Source: Archaeoglobaceae archaeon (GTDB taxonomy: Archaea; Halobacteriota; Archaeoglobi; Archaeoglobales; Archaeoglobaceae). From it: 64,000 bases of DNA. The position numbers and the translations under genes were made by a program. Of this stretch, positions 63,828 to 64,000 are shown piece by piece (position 1 is the stretch's first letter; every line of letters begins with the position of its first letter). The notes beneath the pieces were generated by a model. It searched no databases. It had not been told where the DNA came from and saw only the letters and a program-made list of their open reading frames with translations. The stretch covers positions 62,001 to 126,000 of the forward strand of contig JALVJV010000019.1 of assembly GCA_027028145.1 (NCBI GenBank), read 5' to 3'.

Positions 63828-64000
63828 GATTTCCTTCTAAATTTTAAGGCTAAACCGATTAAAATTATTAGAGCGACGAGGATAATCGGAGCATAGTTTT
63901 GCGATGGAAACACATAAAGGGTAAACTCTTGAGTAATCGTATGCCTCTGCAAAGTCGGATCGAGATAAGTTATAACGGCATCTATCCTGTATTCTCCCGG
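63824..64000 (-). CDS. C-terminal end of a membrane-anchored surface protein (cut by window edge)
   Basis: A frame open to the right edge encodes 58 residues: an extracytoplasmic beta-rich end (GEYRIDAVITYLDP, TQEFTLYVFP), then one membrane helix (APIILVALIILIGLAL) and a basic tail KFRRKS before TGA. This is the usual end of the archaeal S-layer-like exported proteins encoded beside MacB-type transporters. The TGA overlaps the ATG of the ATPase gene, so the three genes form one operon. Confidence 0.7.
   Translation of the reverse strand, partial: PGEYRIDAVITYLDPTLQRHTITQEFTLYVFPSQNYAPIILVALIILIGLALKFRRKS

Overview
The window is chromosomal DNA of a hyperthermophilic euryarchaeon, most likely a member of the Archaeoglobaceae. 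The gene set points that way: an MvhADG-HdrABC operon, methanofuran and F420 genes (mfnD, cofE), an MqnD-like menaquinone gene, archaeal lipid genes, an archaeal histone, RIO1 and RIO2 kinases, Nop5-fibrillarin and a cupin-type phosphoglucose isomerase. Translation signals are mostly of the GGAGGTGATC type, with TATA boxes and leaderless starts elsewhere. I do not name a species.

Layout. 1-6618: end of a TatD-like hydrolase, a GMP synthase amidotransferase subunit, mptD, then an overlapping lipid/archaeosortase operon (artA, psd, pssA), a DUF460 protein, RIO2 and a DUF167 protein. 6692-9151: a gene-poor, AT-rich accessory stretch that begins at tRNA-Gln. It holds an MNT/HEPN toxin-antitoxin pair, an unusual double hairpin and a nine-spacer CRISPR array with no cas genes in the window. 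9176-24000: housekeeping genes (moaC, rps17e, dapA, pyrG, RNase Z, histone, dapB, thpR, an M48 protease, an M20 peptidase), an aldehyde ferredoxin oxidoreductase with a four-cluster ferredoxin, and an HTH/MscS/DUF432 cluster. 24062-32178: tRNA-splicing endonuclease and the six-gene hydrogenase-heterodisulfide reductase operon with its maturation protease. 32185-41584: phosphoglucose isomerase, mqnD, a regulator, an amphi-Trp/prenyltransferase-fold/CrcB/DUF190 cluster, an RPA-like protein, nnr and the C/D RNP genes. 41621-47284: a tightly overlapping operon leuA-NYN-mfnD-pyrF-radical SAM-thiI. 47270-64000: a KH protein, RIO1, cofE, a peptide-modifying-type radical SAM enzyme, a TPR protein, geranylgeranyl reductase, dapF, cbiB, tRNA-Ser, transporters, arginine decarboxylase and a MacB-like ABC transporter.

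How the genes work together. The Mvh/Hdr complex would oxidise H2 and split electrons between ferredoxin and a disulfide. The F420, pterin, methanofuran and menaquinone genes fit a C1 pathway linked to a quinone chain. dapA, dapB and dapF mark the diaminopimelate route to lysine.

Most unusual observations. (1) The radical SAM gene between pyrF and thiI is one continuous reading frame interrupted only by an in-frame TAG at codon 46, just before the CxxxCxxC motif. (2) mptD, the prenyltransferase-fold gene and crcB have no ATG, GTG or TTG where the family alignment and a strong Shine-Dalgarno sequence demand one; each has ATT or ATA there. (3) A ribbon-helix-helix antitoxin-like remnant runs directly into tRNA-Ser. 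(4) A GC-rich structured element behind its own TATA box lies upstream of the GMP synthase gene.
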